DNA of 34,119 nucleotides from Lingula anatina (Eukaryota; Brachiopoda; Lingulata; Lingulida; Lingulidae): NCBI RefSeq assembly GCF_001039355.2, contig NW_019773592.1, positions 347,478 to 381,596 of the forward strand, read 5' to 3'. Shown piece by piece: positions 20,446 to 32,981 of this stretch (position 1 is its first letter; each line of letters starts with the position of its first letter). The notes under the pieces were generated by a model. It saw only the letters and a program-made list of their open reading frames with translations, ran no database searches and was not told where the DNA came from. The position numbers and the translations under genes were made by a program.

Positions 20446-23400
20446 GTGCGATGTTGTATATGTGCGCACGCTTGTTTTTACGTCGTTTATTCTTCTTTGT
20501 TACGTAAATATGATACATACGTTACCGATACATACGTTACCATGAAGCGTGTAAATAATTAGTCTATTTTCATTGGTTTTCTTCGCTTTGTGGGCCAACA
20601 CTTATGTCTTTTATTTGTGTTTCATTAAAAAAGTGTTGACGCACAAAAGGAAAGACAACCAATGTAAATAGAATAAAAATTTTTTACACGCTTTATGGTA
20701 ACGTATGTATCATTTTAACGTAACAAAGAAGAATGAGCGACGTAATGACATGCGTGCGCACATATACAACGTTTCACGCAACCGTAGAGTCGCGACAACA
20801 AAGAACAAACAATGAAATCAGAAAACAATACCTTCACATTATTTGGTAACGTATGTATCGGTGACGTATGTATCATATAAACAATTTGAACAAACGGTTT
20901 CAAGACAAGTAATCTTTACTTGCCCTGCTTTTCCTTCTTATTGTAATGTAGTATACCGTAAGAATAAGGCGTTTGCTCACAAAAAGGACAACAAACAATA
21001 AAGATAAAAGTATTTACACGCTCAATGGTAACTATTTCCCTTGGTTGTCTTTTGTTTTGTGCGCCATCAATTATGTCTTTATGTTACATTACAATAAAAG
21101 AAATCGAGAAAAATTACATTTTTTGCCTTCAGCTAGCTATGAAAATTGTACATATGATACATAAATTACTGATACATACGTAAACAAAAATATGAAGATG
21201 TTGTTTTCTTATTTCATTGATTGTTCTCTGTTTTCATGACTTTGTGAGTGCGTGTGACTTTGTATATGTGAGCACGCATGGTTTTACGACGCTCATTATT
21301 CTTTGTAACGTTAATTGAAAACGTTTATTTACCACGAAGCGTGTAAATATATATTTATTCTATTTTCGTTAGTTCTTTCGTTTTGTGGGACAACACTTAT
21401 GCCTTAACGTGACATTAAAATGAAAGAAAACGAGACTAAAAAGATTTCTTGCCTTTAACTATCTGTGAAAATTGTCCATTTGATTCATACGGTACCGATA
21501 TGTACGTGTTGCTTTCTGATTCCATTGATTGTTTTCTGTTGTCACGGCTTTGTAAGTGCGTGTGACTTTGTATATGTGCGCACTACGTTTTACGGCGTTC
21601 ATTCTTATTTGTTACGTAAATATGATACATACGTTACCAAATAACGTGAAGGTATTGTTTTCTGATTTCATTGTTTGTTCTCTGTTGTCGCGACTCTGTG
21701 GTTGCGTGTGACGTTGTATATTTGCGCACGTTTGTTTTTACGTCGCTTATTCTTCTTTGTTACGTTAAAATGATACATACGTTACCGACACATACTTTTC
21801 CATGAAGCGTGTAAATAATTAGTCTATTGTCATTGGTTTTCTTCGCTTTGCGGGCCAACACTTATGACTCTTATTTGTGTTTCATTGAAAAAGTGTTGAC
21901 GCACAAAAGGAAAGACAACCAATGAAAATAGAAAAAAAAATATTAACACGCTTTATGGTAACGTATGTATCATTTTAACGTAACAAAGAAGAATGAGCGA
22001 CGTAATAACATGCGTGCGCACATATACAACGTTACACGCAACCACAGAGTCGCGACAACAGAGAACAAACAATGAAATCAGAAAACAATACTTTCACATT
22101 ATTTGGTAACGTATGTATCGGTGACTTATGTATCATATAAACAATTTGAACAATCGGTTTCAAGACAAGTAATCTTAACTTGCCCTGCTTTTCTTTCTTA
22201 TTGTAATGTAGTATACCGTAAGAATAAGGCGTTTGCTCATAAAACGGACAACAAACAATAAATAAAAATATTGACACGCTCAATGATAACTATTTCCCTT
22301 GGTTGTCTTTTATTTTGTGCGCCATCAATTATGTCTTAATGTTACGTTACAAAAGAAATCGAGAAAAATTAGATTTCTTGCCTTCAACTATTTGTGAAAA
22401 TTGTTCATATGATACATAAGTTACTGATACATACGTAAACAAAAATATGAAGATGTTGTTTTCTTATTTCATTGATTGTTCTCTGTTTTCATGACTTTGT
22501 GAGTGCCTGGGACTTTGTATATGTGAGCACGCATGGTTTTACGACGCTCATTATTCTTTGTTACGTTAATTTAAGACATGTGTTACCAATACATACGTTA
22601 CCACGAAGCGTGTAAATATTTATTTATTCTATTTTCATTAGTTCTTTCGTTCTGTGGGCCAACACTATTGCCTTAATGTGACATTAAAATAAAAGAAAAC
22701 GAGACAAAAAAGATTTCTTGCCTTCAACTATCTGTGAAAATTGTCCATTTGATTCATACGTTACCGATATGTACGTGACCAAATAATATGAAGTTGTTGT
22801 TTTCTGATTCCATTGATTGTTTTCTCTTGTCAGGGCTTTGTGAGTGCGTGTGACTTGGTATATGTGCGAACTACGTTTTACGGCGTTCATTCTTATTTGC
22901 TACGTAAATATGATACATACTTAACCAAATAACGTGAAGGTATTGTTTTCTGATTTCATTGTTTGTTCTCTGTTGTCGCGACTCTGTGGTTGCGTGCGAC
23001 GTTGTATATGTGCGCACGCTTGTTTTTACGTCGCTTATTCTTCTTTGTTACGTTAAAATGATACATACGTTACCGACACATACTTTTCCATGAAGCGTGT
23101 AAATTATTAGTCTATTTTCATTGGTTTTCTTCGCTTTGTGGGCCAACACTTATGAGTTTTATTTGTGTTTCATTGAAAAAGTGTTGACACACAAAAGGAA
23201 AGACAACCAATGAAAATAGAATAAAAAAATATTGACACGCTTTATGGTAACGTATGTATCATTTTAACGTAACAAAGAAGAATGAGCGACGTAATGACAT
23301 GCGTGCGCACATATACAACGTCGCACGCAACCACAGAGTCGCGACAACAGAGAACAAACAATGAAATCAGAAAACAATACTTTCACATTATTTAGTAACG

Positions 23401-25030
23401 TATGTATCGGTGACGTATGTATCATCTAACCAATTTAAACAAATAGTTTCAAGACAAGTAATCTTAACTTGCCCTGCTTTTCCTTCTTATTGTAATGTAG
23501 TATAACGTAAGAATAGGCGTTTGCTCATAAAACTGAAACCAAACAATAAAAATAAAAATAAATACACGCTCAATGGTAACTATTTCCCTCGATCGTCTTT
23601 TGTTTTGTGCAGCATCACTTATGTCTTAATGTTACGTTACAATAACAGAAATGGAGAAAAATTAGATATCTTGCCTTCAGCTATCTGTGAAAATTGTTCA
23701 TTTATGACATACGTTACCAATACATACGTTACCACGAAGCGTGTAAATATATATATTTATTCTATTTTCATTAGTGAACAAAAAAATGGAGATGTTGTTT
23801 TCTGATTCCATTGATTGTTTTCTGTTTTCCTGACTTTGTGAATGCCTGGGACTTTGTATATGTGAGCACGCATGCTTTTACGGCGCTCATTATTCTTTGT
23901 TACGTTAATTTAAGACATACGTTACCATTTCATACGTTACCACGAAGCGTGTAAATATTTATTTATTCTATTTTCATTAGTTCTTTCGTTTTGTGGGCCA
24001 ACACTATTGCCTTAATGTGACATTAAAATGAAAGAAAACGAGACAAAAATATTTCTTGCCTTTAACTATTTGTGAAAATCGTCCATTTGATTCATACGTT
24101 ACCGATATGTACGTGACCTAATAATATAAAGGTGTTGTTTTCTGATTCCATTAATTGTTTTATGTTGTCACGGCTTTGTGAGTGAGTGTGACTTTGTATT
24201 TGTGAGCACTACGTTTTACGGCGTTCATTCTTATTTGTTACGTAAATATGATACATACGTTACAAAAATAACGTGAAGGTATTGTTTTCTGATTTCATTG
24301 TTTGTTCTCTATTGTTGCGACTCTGTGGTTGCGTGCGACGTTGTATATGTGCGCACGCTTGTTTTTACGTCGTTTATTCTTTTTTGTTACGTTAAAATGA
24401 TACATACGTTACCGACACATACTTTTCCATGAAGCGTGTAAATAATTAGTCTATTTTCATTGGTTTTCTTCGCTTTGTGGGCCAACACTTATGACTTTTA
24501 TTTGTGTTTCATTGAAAAAGTATTGGCACACAAAAGGAAAGACAACCAATGAAAATAGAATAAAAAAATATTGACACGCTTTATGGTAACGTATGTATCA
24601 TTTTAACGTAACAAAGAAGAATGAGCGACGTAATGACATGCGTGCGCACATATACAACGTTTCACGCAACCTCAGAGTCGCGACAACAGAGAACAAACAA
24701 TGAAATCAGAAAACAATACCTTCACATTATTTGGTAACGTATGTATCGGTGACTTATGTATCATATAAACAATTTGAACAATCGGTTTCAAGACAAGTAA
24801 TCTTAACTTGCCCTGCTTTTCCTTCTTATTGTAATGCAGTATACCGTAAGAATAAGGCTTTTGCGCACTAAACAGACAACAAACAATAAAAATAAAAGTA
24901 TTTACACGCTCCATGGTAACTATTTTCATTGGTTGTCTTTCGTTTTGTGCGCCAACACTTATGTCTTAATGTTACATTAAAATAAAACGAGACAAAAAAG
25001 ATTTCTTGCCTTTAACTAACTGTGAAAATT
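20446..25030. repeat. Satellite of about 1.3 kb units, each with a 0.5 kb near-palindrome
   Basis: The core TGCGCACG...TTTTTACGTCG...TTCTTCTTTGTTACG recurs at 20463, 21723, 23011 and 24350 (spacings 1260, 1288, 1339). Each core opens a palindrome whose right arm is its reverse complement. The full palindromes are 21624-22119, 22912-23409 and 24250-24748; the first is left-truncated (20449-20859). GATACATACGTTACC or its complement GGTAACGTATGTATC marks the palindrome ends and is scattered throughout, once as an adjacent pair at 20510-20541. Sequence between palindromes holds diverged versions of the same modules. There is no coding capacity. Confidence 0.88.
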
Positions 25031-25428
25031 GTTCATATGATAAAGTTTGAATTCCTAATTCCTAATAAAAAAGAATAAATAACATTGGAAATCAAAAAAT
25101 TAAATTTTATTTATCAAATTGGCTTGGTGCTTACAGACTTCAACATCATTGGAAATAGGTTATTAGAAATTATTACATTATAATGAGATTGTGACTCGAA
25201 ATAAAAGGCAGAGGGCTAGTAGTCGAAATATCTGTTTTCAATAAATGGTGACAACTTACTGCATATTTCATATATTTTAATGGAATTATAGCTGTCCTCT
25301 CTGATCTAAATTTTTTATTGAAATGGAAAATTAATTACCCTCATATTCTGAGGACCATTTTGGCATCCCTCATATTTTCCAAGTTACACTTTTCTCTGAC
25401 CTATATAAGTACTTCTTAATTATTATTT
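25031..25428. other. Intergenic sequence, no feature recognised
   Basis: AT-rich DNA between the satellite and the next inverted-repeat element. Nothing identifiable was seen. Confidence 0.4.
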
Positions 25429-25990
25429 CCGCCAAGGAGATTGTGTTTTTTGTCCCGTTTATCCCTTTATAGGTTTGTTACTTAGCAAGGCCATGGAAAA
25501 AGTTGTGGACGGATTTGAATGAAATTTTCAAAAACTTTCGAAAGCGGACCAGTAACAAACGATTAGAGTTTGGCGGCGATCGATTTATCAAAGAATGGTT
25601 AATCGTTAGTTAATTATTTTTCTGACTGTAAGAAACATTTTGGAAAAAGTTGTGCAAGGATTTTGATGAAATTGTCCGATAGTTTCGGAAGTGGACCATG
25701 TAACAAATAAAATGATTTGATGATCCACTCTTTGATTTGTTAATTTATAAAGTCTGTAAGCAGCATAATGCAAAACGTTATGGACGGATTTTGACAAAAT
25801 GTTGAGGCTTGGGCCAAATTTTTGGAAGTGATTGATTAATTAGTTATTCAGTCAGTGAGTTAATTTACTCGTTGACTGATAAATTTATTAATCAAAAATG
25901 AGAATACACCTAATTATTTAGTTATTAAATAAAAATAAAAGTGAGAATTCAGTTACCTTGGCGGAGGTCTGCACTCTCTGAGAGCTCTTG
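25429..25990. mobile_element. MITE-like element with CCGCCAAGG ends
   Basis: CCGCCAAGG (25429-25437) is matched in reverse complement by CCTTGGCGG (25956-25964). The interior repeats the phrase TGGACGGATTTTGA with GAAATTTTC or variants three times (about 25506, 25648, 25778). The right side continues with GGTCTGCACTCTCTGAGAG. It is non-coding. Elements with this terminus and interior phrase are, as I recall, widespread in marine invertebrate genomes. Confidence 0.7.
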
Positions 25991-26183
25991 TTAAACAAGA
26001 GGTTGGTTCAGAATTTAAAACATCTAATTAAAAAAATAAAATATTCTCTGCTTTGTGTCAGCCTAAGATATTGCGCATATTATTTTAGCCACAAACTAAT
26101 CGAAGCTATATTAAATTTAATTCTTTCTGTATAAAAATAAAATAACCCATAAAATGGGGTCACGGAGAACTCTGGATCGGCAA
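25884..26183 (-). other. Inferred 3' UTR of the astacin gene
   Basis: After the TAA stop at 26184-26186 (minus strand), ATTAAA lies at 26116-26121, about 65 nt downstream. AATAAA lies at 25884-25889, inside the neighbouring MITE. The former gives a short UTR and seems likelier. Confidence 0.4.
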
Positions 26184-28400
26184 TTACGAGCACTCGCCAC
26201 ACGCACGTTGACAATTTACGAGCATGTAATTTGGGTTCTTGGCGCACTCCCCCCTCTTCGCCCATTGATCGCAGAGAACGTTCTTGTCAATGCATTTACC
26301 TGAAAAAATAATGAAATAAAGTAGAATTCACATACAAAGTTAGACTGCTTAATATTTCACGGACGAGACATCTTTGAGATATAGTAACGCCATCATGGAC
26401 TTTAAAAAAGTACAAGTTCATAAAAAGTAAGCCTGATATGCTTTGCATTATTAACAAACCAAAGAAGAAATCTGTGACTGTACCTCCAGAGCATCTATTG
26501 CAGGATTTTGGACAGTAAGGGATCATATACCGGGGGTTACGAGAGCACTCGCCACGTGCTGCCCAAGTGGCACAGTATGTGTCGTAGTCAACACAACTGC
26601 TACTTCCTGGAAAGTAGAAGAAGTAAGAAAAGAGTGACGATGTTTTGGCCGGATTGGACAACAGAACAACAATTCCTGAGGCCACTTGATAAAGAACACA
26701 TATAATAAGCCTTGTTTTGAGAAGAAGGAGATTACGGGCTGTTTGGCTGCGTGCAGAAATATAATTTAATGCTTTTAACATAATTAGTTTAATTATGGAA
26801 ATATAATAATGTTTTTCATTAATTCATTCAAATTCCCAAGTCTAAACTCTCCATATAAGACATTCAATTAATAACAAGAGATTACACGACAGAGAAAAGA
26901 TTAATTTAAGGCAAATATTTCATTATACAATGAGAAAAAACTTTTTCTTAAAATAACGGTAAGAAAACAAAACGCCTCCTACCTCCTCCTCCTCCTCCGT
27001 TACACAAACGACATGACTCTTTACAGTAAACATGCATGTATCCAGGGTTACGTTGACACTCGCCTCTTGACGCCCAGCCTGCACAATTGTTGTTGTTATC
27101 CCGACAGTTGTCTGTAACGGACAAATGTAACCATGGAGTTCAAATTCAAACCAATAAAAGATGCATCGCCCATTTCATGTCCCGTTTTTTCATACGAGAT
27201 ATACAAGTGTGCACAAGCGCTTAGAAAACAACAGGTAAATTAATTAAGATTACAATTTTTAGGTAGAAATATGGAAAGCTATCAAATGCAAATTCAAGTA
27301 ACTTACTATTTCCACCCCCGGTTCCGCCTCCAGTGCCACCGCCAGTGCCTCCCCCGGTTCCACCCCCGGTGCCGCCTCCAGTTCCGCCCCCAGTGCCACC
27401 CCCGGTACTGCAGGGTTGCACAGGAACACCCCCGTTAGTTCCTGGACACATACAGCGGCAATTCTTGTCCACGAATCCCGGGGAGGGGCATCTGGGTTTG
27501 TTAGTGCAGCCGCCTGCGATATAAAATTAAACACATTTTCAAATGTAACAGAGTTGAGGGAAAAATGTACCTTACTTTATAGCTGTCGGACCGACTGATC
27601 TCCAAATAATCATGAAACTATAACATCAAATTAACAATTTCTTCAATGGTCACCAAATTTTAACTTTGCATGCTACGAGCCTGTACAAGGGTAATAAAAT
27701 ATAATTAATTAAGCACACACTAAAAAACTCGAAATAGTATAATCACTACTTGTCGCAAATGACTTTGAATATGCACAAAACGAGAAATTAAATCGAGGAA
27801 ACTCACGATCGCAACTGTACATGGCGTTTGCCAATTTGACATCGCCGAAGCTGTGTCCGAAGCTATTTCCAATTGTATTCTGCTTGGATTTATCCTTGGT
27901 AATGATAGTTGGACGCCCGTTGGTAGAAAATGCCTGAAAATATGACATTTACTTGTAGGGTTACAATATTCTGGAAGGTCTAAGATCAGCAATGAAAAGA
28001 AGGACCAGAAGAAAAAGTTGAAGAACTGGATAAGAAACGAAACCGAAAAGAAAAAAAACTTACGTATTGGCCATAATGCATGACGCTGTCGTAATCGTAC
28101 GGTACGCCATGCGTATTGGTAACAGACTGTGGATATTTTTCGAAATTGTAATAAAGATGTCCTGGAATGTTCCCCCTGACGATGGTGACATAATTATCGC
28201 GGTCATATCTCGTCTGCTCGTGGTTGAACCCTATCGCGTGTCCCAATTCATGGATGATGATTCCTTTCTAAAAGACACAATAAAGAACAGTTTGCACATA
28301 TTTTGGCAAATTTTGAGAGCGCAAATTATGATGTTACGTAAACTGGTTGCAGTTGTTGTCTTTCTGAATATTGTAAATACCGCGTGAGTTTCAACTGCAA

Positions 28401-28431
<31 letters not shown>

Positions 28432-29837
28432 CTGATGCTATTTATTGGCAGAATAATAAGATTATTCAACTAGTGGAAAAAACTAAAGATAATCACCAGA
28501 AATAAGATGTAGCATTCATGTTGTCAATAGATTGAGAAATAAACTGATCTTTCGAAAACGATTTGACTTACAGATCTGCATCCTTGACCCAAGGTTACCA
28601 GTTGGCGTCCCCGTCCTAACATCCCAACAAAAGAGGAACACCTAAAAATAAAAAGACAGAAACTCATCTAACATTTTCATTAAAGAGTTACAATAACATG
28701 CCCCACCACAAGCCAAATTATAGTCTTACACCCCATTTCCATAGATTTTTAGATCGATCTATCCCTGTGGGGAGTCTCACTAGATTACTGTCAGCTTGAC
28801 CGGCTTAAGCGTCTGTCCCGCCTACTAAAAGCTGAAAGGGGGTAATTAACTATGGTGCCCGCTCGGCTGACTGCAATTTAGCGTGAACCCCCAGGGAGTT
28901 AGGTCGATCTAAATCTTAATCTTTAGATCGATCTAAATCTCTGGGAAAGCACCCTTAATGAACATACATGTCTGCTGTGTGAAGTGTTATTCAAATCGAA
29001 TTCCACATGCTTGAAGACACGCTCTAAGTTGAGTCAATTATTTTTCATAAACCCAAGGCCGAAAAAATCTAATCCTTTTTATTTTTACTTTAAAACAACT
29101 ACAAGAATTCACTTACCAAAAGTAGAAACAAAAGGGATTAATTTCTGTCTCTATTTATTCCACATTGCCTTCAAACAACATCCATGAACTGACGTGAAGC
29201 AGTTAAATTATTTCCCCAAATTTAACATGCACCTACCGATATTCCATCGCACTTATAATACGAATGTTAAAACGTTTAAACGTTTTAGAATGAATTTATT
29301 ATGGGATAAATTCTTTTTTCTTACCCGTTGCCGTTTTCCAAGTGAATGTAGTTCCTTTCATTTCTTCGTGGCCTGAATTGGATACATGTGTATTTGTTCC
29401 AGTCATCCACAGCCTGCTGTATGGCTCTGCGATCCGAGGCAGCTGTAAACATGGATGAAAGTTTTTATTTCATTTTGTTGAAAATTTCTTATACTTATTA
29501 AATTCACATAATGGCGGATAGAATGGGTGTAGAAAGTTACATGCACCCCCCCCCACCCCCACCCCCCCCCCGCCAGTAGCTACGCAGGTACCTTAATATA
29601 GAATAACAGTATATACAACATGAGTTACAAAAAAAAACTTACATTCTTACGGTACGTTCATCCCCTTGTCTTACAAATGTACATATCAAATTGTCCTAAA
29701 TATCAAACTGAAATTGACCACGTCTACTTTTGCGATCCTTATGCTTCCTCCTTCCCCACCCAAAATTGGAAAAAAAGGCTGTACTCAAACGTAGGGCGAT
29801 TTCATCTGTATACGCGTTATTATTATTATTATTATTA

Positions 29838-29871
<34 letters not shown>

Positions 29872-31172
29872 CTTTTTTTTTGCGTTTTATGGATTTGAAT
29901 TATCATTTTTCAAACAAACCAAGATCTACTTACACATCACCGATGATATGGTGTACGGGACTACACCATTTGGCCAGCGGCGTCCTAAATCTCTGACTCC
30001 TTTCCTTTTCTTGCGGGCACGTTCCCCTTCATAGTTACCGTCCTTGTCCAACAATCTTAAGATATAAAAAAGGACTTAATCAGCGGAGGATATAAAGGCC
30101 CTTTGTCTTGCCATTTAATATAGCAATTTGCTGTCAAAAAAGAAAATCGCTTTTTTGCATGTGAAGCATATCATTTCGATCCTAATGGTAGATAAAACTG
30201 CTTTACTCACTTTACAGACAAATTACTTTTTCCATTAATTCACACCACTTTGGTATTTTGATAACGTTTTCCTTGTTTCGTTTTCTTACGGAAAAAAGAA
30301 AAAGCTGTAATATCTGCTGGTGTGTAAAGTGGTGGAGAAAGTAATTTAGATATTAATTTCTCCAGTCTGAATATCATGATATGACAGCCCATTCTATGAC
30401 CATAACTTTGCTTCTGACAAGATATCATAAAAATCACTCCTTATACTATATATACGCGACTTATTAAATTATATTGTCCTCCGGTACGATTAGCTTACTT
30501 ACCCAAACTCCTCCTCCCTGGCTCTTTCGAGAGCTTGAAAATCCTCTTTAAGCATTAATATATCCAGTTCACGTAGAACAACGCTGTCATCTTGTATGGT
30601 CTCCAATGCTCTACCTAGTAAAATGCGAAAACGAAAGTAACAATTAAATCGAAATATTCTTAAGGTTGTAATTGACACCTTAACGGGATACATCTAAGAT
30701 TTGTACAAAGTAGACAATGTAGAATATACTTTGTTCGTTATTTGAAAAGCACGCTATGAAATTTTACATAATGAAGTTGGTGAAAAATATAGATAAAAAA
30801 GTTGATAGTTACTTTTGTTTGCTGCAATCTTGATTAGTTCATCCATTGTCGCTGCGTGTGACACTTCTAAAAGCTGAAATATTTCGCAAAGGTATGTTTG
30901 AATAAGCATAATATTGCTCTTAACGATGTAAAAAGATGCACTGTGAGGCAAAATTACACACATCGCATAACTTTTTTGTTTTTTTTTTCTTTCCTTTTTT
31001 CTTTTTGGGCACGTAAGGTAGTGAGAAGCGGTCCGTAAAAGTTTCCATTAATATTTTGGTTCATAAATAAGCTGGAAGTTAAGCCAGTTTCACTATTTAC
31101 CCATACTGCACAAACTGCCGCTGTTAGTGCTGCGGCTACAAATCTCGACGATACAAACTGCGCGTTTCTCAT
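26184..31172 (-). CDS. Secreted astacin metalloprotease with three ShKT domains (12 exons, complete)
   Basis: Coding exons, 5' to 3' on the minus strand: 31172-31101, 30873-30813, 30614-30503, 30055-29934, 29442-29325, 28641-28572, 28267-28064, 27933-27807, 27513-27307, 27111-26983, 26606-26484 and 26299-26184. Phases match at every junction and total 486 residues. Layout: signal peptide (1 to about 24); propeptide with a basic site near residues 97-100; mature domain from about 110; zinc motif [11 protein letters not shown] (191-201; ligands H191, H195, H201, catalytic E192); Met-turn SVMHY (246-250). A cysteine-rich segment follows (294-330), then eight GGGT/GGGN repeats (333-364). Three six-cysteine ShKT domains (367-401, 412-446, 451-485) end the protein. 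Catalytic and ligand residues are all present, so it should be an active secreted zinc endopeptidase. The astacin plus ShKT layout resembles nematocyst-expressed protein NEP-6 of Nematostella and other cnidarian venom or digestive astacins; its tissue of expression is not shown here. Confidence 0.92.
26983..27111 (-). other. First ShKT domain exon, followed by a glycine run
   Basis: One exon encodes a full ShKT domain (cysteines at residues 367, 374, 383, 394, 398, 401), followed by five or more glycines from a (GGA)n tract at the exon end. The second (26484-26606) and third (26184-26299) domains are also one exon each, all in phase 1. This symmetric layout allows domain duplication or skipping without frame change. 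Confidence 0.88.
27307..27513 (-). other. Cysteine-rich segment and GGGT minisatellite hinge exon
   Basis: The exon encodes seven cysteines (C298 to C330) around PGF and CRCMCPG, then a 12 bp tandem repeat giving (GGGT)7 GGGN. The repeat is likely length-variable between alleles and acts as a flexible linker between protease and ShKT domains. Confidence 0.85.
28399..28430. repeat. (AAT)n microsatellite
   Basis: About ten AAT repeats in an intron of the astacin gene. Confidence 0.95.
28728..28955. mobile_element. 228 bp MITE-like element, copy B, inside an astacin intron
   Basis: About 96 percent identical to 18558-18785, same orientation, equal length. It lies between the exons at 28641 and 29325. 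Flanks CTTA and TTAA next to its ends may reflect a TTA or TA target duplication. Confidence 0.88.
29546..29572. repeat. Poly-C tract
   Basis: C-runs broken by two A residues, in an astacin intron. Confidence 0.9.
29816..29870. repeat. (ATT)n microsatellite
   Basis: About 17 ATT repeats with one GTT interruption, in an astacin intron. Confidence 0.95.
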
Positions 31173-31213
31173 ACTGCTGTTTTTTTACTAACGACTTACC
31201 GGTTCTGAAATCT

Positions 31214-31221
31214 CTTTTATA
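31214..31221 (-). promoter_or_regulatory. TATA box of the astacin gene
   Basis: TATAAAAG on the minus strand, 42 bp before the start codon at 31172. A start about 31 bp downstream (near 31190) would give a leader of only about 18 nt. Confidence 0.6.
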
Positions 31222-31229
31222 CATTTCGG

Positions 31230-32377
31230 CTGATAGCCCATTGCGATTTACCGCTTCACTTTATCTAAACTACCGTATTTCCGGGTCTTATTTAGTTCAT
31301 TGATTATTTAGCTTTTTTACACAGTATCATTTGCTTGATGAGTGATTTAATTGAAATAATCTGGTAGTTTATTGAGTCAGATTTATAGCGCAATTTTTTA
31401 TACAAAGCTTATAGTGCTCAAACATTGGGATGAACCAACAGGGAAACAAATACGTTTATCGCCCTTGGTCATCGGTTTAGTCATACAGGTAAAGCACACA
31501 TGTAAACAAACATTTAGACTGACCATAACGGAATGGTCAAGCTCTGGGGCTTAACTGTGTCACAGTAAATGGGTCATTGTGAGTAAATTCTGACGTCAAT
31601 CGGGAGCAGACGAGATTCATATCAATGATTTGACAAGGGATGTGGTCTGAGCCAAGGGATGTGGTCCGAACTCTCCCCCAGACAAGGGGTTGTCTGCTTC
31701 TTAACACTTCGGCCTCTAATTGATAAAAACACTTACGGAATAAAATGGAATCTGAGACAGACGTGGGCTATTAATATATTACTCAGTTTCATGAACGGGA
31801 TAAAGTACAAACCCGCTGTAATGACATCAGATACGTCACCGTGGTCAGCGTTCACTTATTAAGTTTAATTTTTTTCCACGGTGTTTTTCCGCATATACTG
31901 TGATAAGTTACAGAGTGCATGTTGCCAAACGGGATATACGTAATGTACAGCCTTTTGACACTTGGTCACGGTCAGGTTGTTTAGTTTCAGAAATTTTGTA
32001 TCTAGGCAGGTACTGTATTTGAGCATTGTTTTCTCTGTGTTAGAATACCTTGACATAGTTTTGTCTATTACTGAATGACTATCTGAAATCGAAATTGAGA
32101 AGGGGTTTAAGGGAGGGATGTAAGGCACATTAGTAAACTGTGTGGCGTACAGCTACCTAAACATTGACAGTGGCGTTTTATTATGAAACGTGTTTCTACA
32201 GTGAATGTCGAGTAACGGTAATTATGGGGGGGGGGAGTCTTCTTTTTCTAAACCCATTGTGAAAAAAAGTGATACATCTAACTTTTTGTGTAATAATGCA
32301 AACATTTTCCGATTCATGCGTTGCTAGTATGGAAAGTTTTCGTATTCAGTAGAGATGGTTTAAAAAAAAAACACTTC
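31230..32377. other. Upstream intergenic region of the astacin gene
   Basis: No coding exon or recognised repeat. AAGGGATGTGGTC occurs twice close together (about 31637 and 31655). A G-run lies at 32226-32236. Confidence 0.45.
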
Positions 32378-32942
32378 GGATAATATTCCCACGTTATTCA
32401 TACTTACAAAAATTAGACTTAGGGGTTACGAGATATACATTTATTTTACTGGCACATTTGGACCTCAACTTCAAGTATATTTTTCATACTGCCTGTTTAC
32501 GAAAGTTTTGCAAATTACTGTCAATGAGAATGCAGTTACGTCTAAAAAAAAATAACTGTGTCCTGTCATCATATCGTCTTAGTATTCTTTAAATAGCTAA
32601 AACATTAAAAAAACATCAAACAACTAAAAATAATGGCCTGTGGCAAAAGACCACACGTTTTTTATTTTATTTTATTTATTATTATTATTTTTTTTTTTAC
32701 AATTTTTAAGAGCCAGGTGACACCGCGAACGAAGCGGTGATCTATTCATTCTGTTAGTTTTAAACATAAACATGGGCATTTTCTGAAACATCATTCTCGC
32801 TTCTTGATTAGTACATTAGATTGGAGAGTGTGAGATGGCGCTGCAAGCAACATTTAAATGGTTTAAATTCTAGTCCGTTTATTTATTTATTTATTTATTT
32901 ATTTTTTTTTGGTCAGAACAGATAAAGTTATTTATTTTACTT

Positions 32943-32981
<39 letters not shown>

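Noticed and set aside
21724-24929. Open frames of 60-94 codons in the 20-25 kb satellite (such as those ending CSLLSRL)
   Set aside because: The same short frame recurs only because the satellite repeats, with differing ends and no domain.
30954-31093. 72-codon frame at 30954-31172 as the complete first exon of the astacin gene
   Set aside because: The donor GTAAATAG at 31100-31093 truncates it to 24 codons, which joins in phase with the next exon; the rest is intron.
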